In this document: positions 5,557 to 5,887 of the stretch, piece after piece
Position numbering within the stretch: the first letter of the stretch is position 1
How the letters are laid out: every line of letters begins with the position of its first letter
DNA from: JBHHYR01 sp046757585
GTDB taxonomy: Bacteria; Desulfobacterota; Binatia; HRBIN30
DNA: 5,887 nucleotides
Assembly: GCA_046757585.1 (NCBI GenBank)
Contig: JBHHYR010000237.1
Span: 1-5,887, forward strand
Reading direction: 5' to 3'
Position numbers and translations under genes: made by a program
The notes under the pieces: model-generated
Told to the model about the DNA's origin: nothing
Database searches by the model: none
Seen by the model: only the letters and a program-made list of their open reading frames with translations

Positions 5557-5887
5557 CTGCTCCGAAAATGAATGAGAGAGCGAACAGGAACTTGGCTCGG
5601 GAAACACTGGCGCTGCAAGGCCGGGCCTCCGTCTTTCGTAAAGGAGGGTCACCCATTGCGGAGGGCCGATCGGGGTCACATCTGGACATTGGACTTTAGC
5701 TATCTAATCGCCTTCCCGACGCTGCCCGGGCGGGCTGCGACGGCGGCCGCGCACCACGGCACGGCACGCCGCTGGCTTGGCCACTTTGCCGATTGGGACT
5801 GGGCGCTCGCTTCGCTGCGCGCCTCACACTCAGGGGGGCGGCAACGGGGACGTAGGAGCGAGTGAGACAAGTCAAACTCAGACGCTG
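5557..5887. other. Gene-free right end of the window
   Basis: Apart from the hairpin at 5626-5655 I see no supported feature. A plus-strand frame (5572-5865) runs straight through the hairpin repeat and has no recognisable domain, so it is probably not a gene. On the minus strand a frame enters from the window edge and ends near 5697; its Arg/Ser/Pro-rich translation does not resemble a protein family. The GC-rich stretch from about 5698 may be a dispersed intergenic element, judged only on a loose resemblance to non-coding DNA in similar genomes. Confidence 0.35.
5626..5655. repeat. Family 2-like hairpin downstream of the hydrolase gene
   Basis: CCTCC (5626-5630), GT, then CTTT (5633-5636) face AAAG (5640-5643) and GAGG (5644-5647) across a CGT loop, giving a stem with a 2-nt bulge. 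The following GGTCACCCATTGC resembles the GGACCCGTGGTTGC that follows the hairpin at 4230-4248, so the two look like relatives in the same orientation. It begins about 70 nt past the hydrolase stop and could help end its transcript, but no T run follows. Confidence 0.45.

Noticed and set aside
5572..5865. A 97-codon plus-strand open frame at the right end
   Set aside because: It reads through the hairpin repeat at 5626-5655 and shows no domain or credible ribosome-binding site.

Overview
The window is GC-rich bacterial DNA with six protein-coding genes that I can support: three on the plus strand and three on the minus strand. Two of the products have lipoprotein signal sequences, one of them a c-type cytochrome, which points to an energised cell envelope and most likely a Gram-negative type. 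The intergenic DNA holds short GC-rich hairpin repeats of a style common in genomes of uncultured, Deltaproteobacteria-like or Methylomirabilota-like soil and groundwater bacteria. That taxonomic guess rests on general impression only. No rRNA, tRNA, transposase, integrase, phage gene or CRISPR array was seen.

Layout. Positions 1-377 hold no convincing gene but contain a sigma-54-type -24/-12 promoter (318-333). It lies just upstream of a small monohaem cytochrome c lipoprotein (378-827, +). A stand-alone receiver-domain protein (878-1276, -) converges on the cytochrome. A gene-free stretch ends in a 9-bp inverted repeat (1580-1611) directly before a two-CBS-domain protein (1648-2094, +). This gene meets a rhomboid protease (2091-2861, -) tail to tail, with both stop codons inside one CTAG. 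An enoyl-CoA hydratase/isomerase-family protein (2980-3810, -) lies upstream of the rhomboid on the same strand.

Positions 3811-4362 are a non-coding region with two families of hairpin repeats. It is followed by a promoter that appears to start transcription at the ATG of a secreted alpha/beta-hydrolase lipoprotein (4363-5556, +). Another hairpin of the second repeat family lies downstream of the hydrolase. The last 331 bases show no convincing gene.

The genes do not form an obvious pathway. They look like ordinary chromosomal housekeeping and accessory genes (redox, signalling, membrane proteolysis, acyl-CoA metabolism, ester hydrolysis). Only the crotonase and rhomboid could share a transcript. 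I found no convincing new multi-gene system. The points most worth a second look are the sigma-54-like promoter, the crotonase with both canonical glutamates replaced, the probable leaderless hydrolase transcript, and the hairpin repeats around the hydrolase gene.
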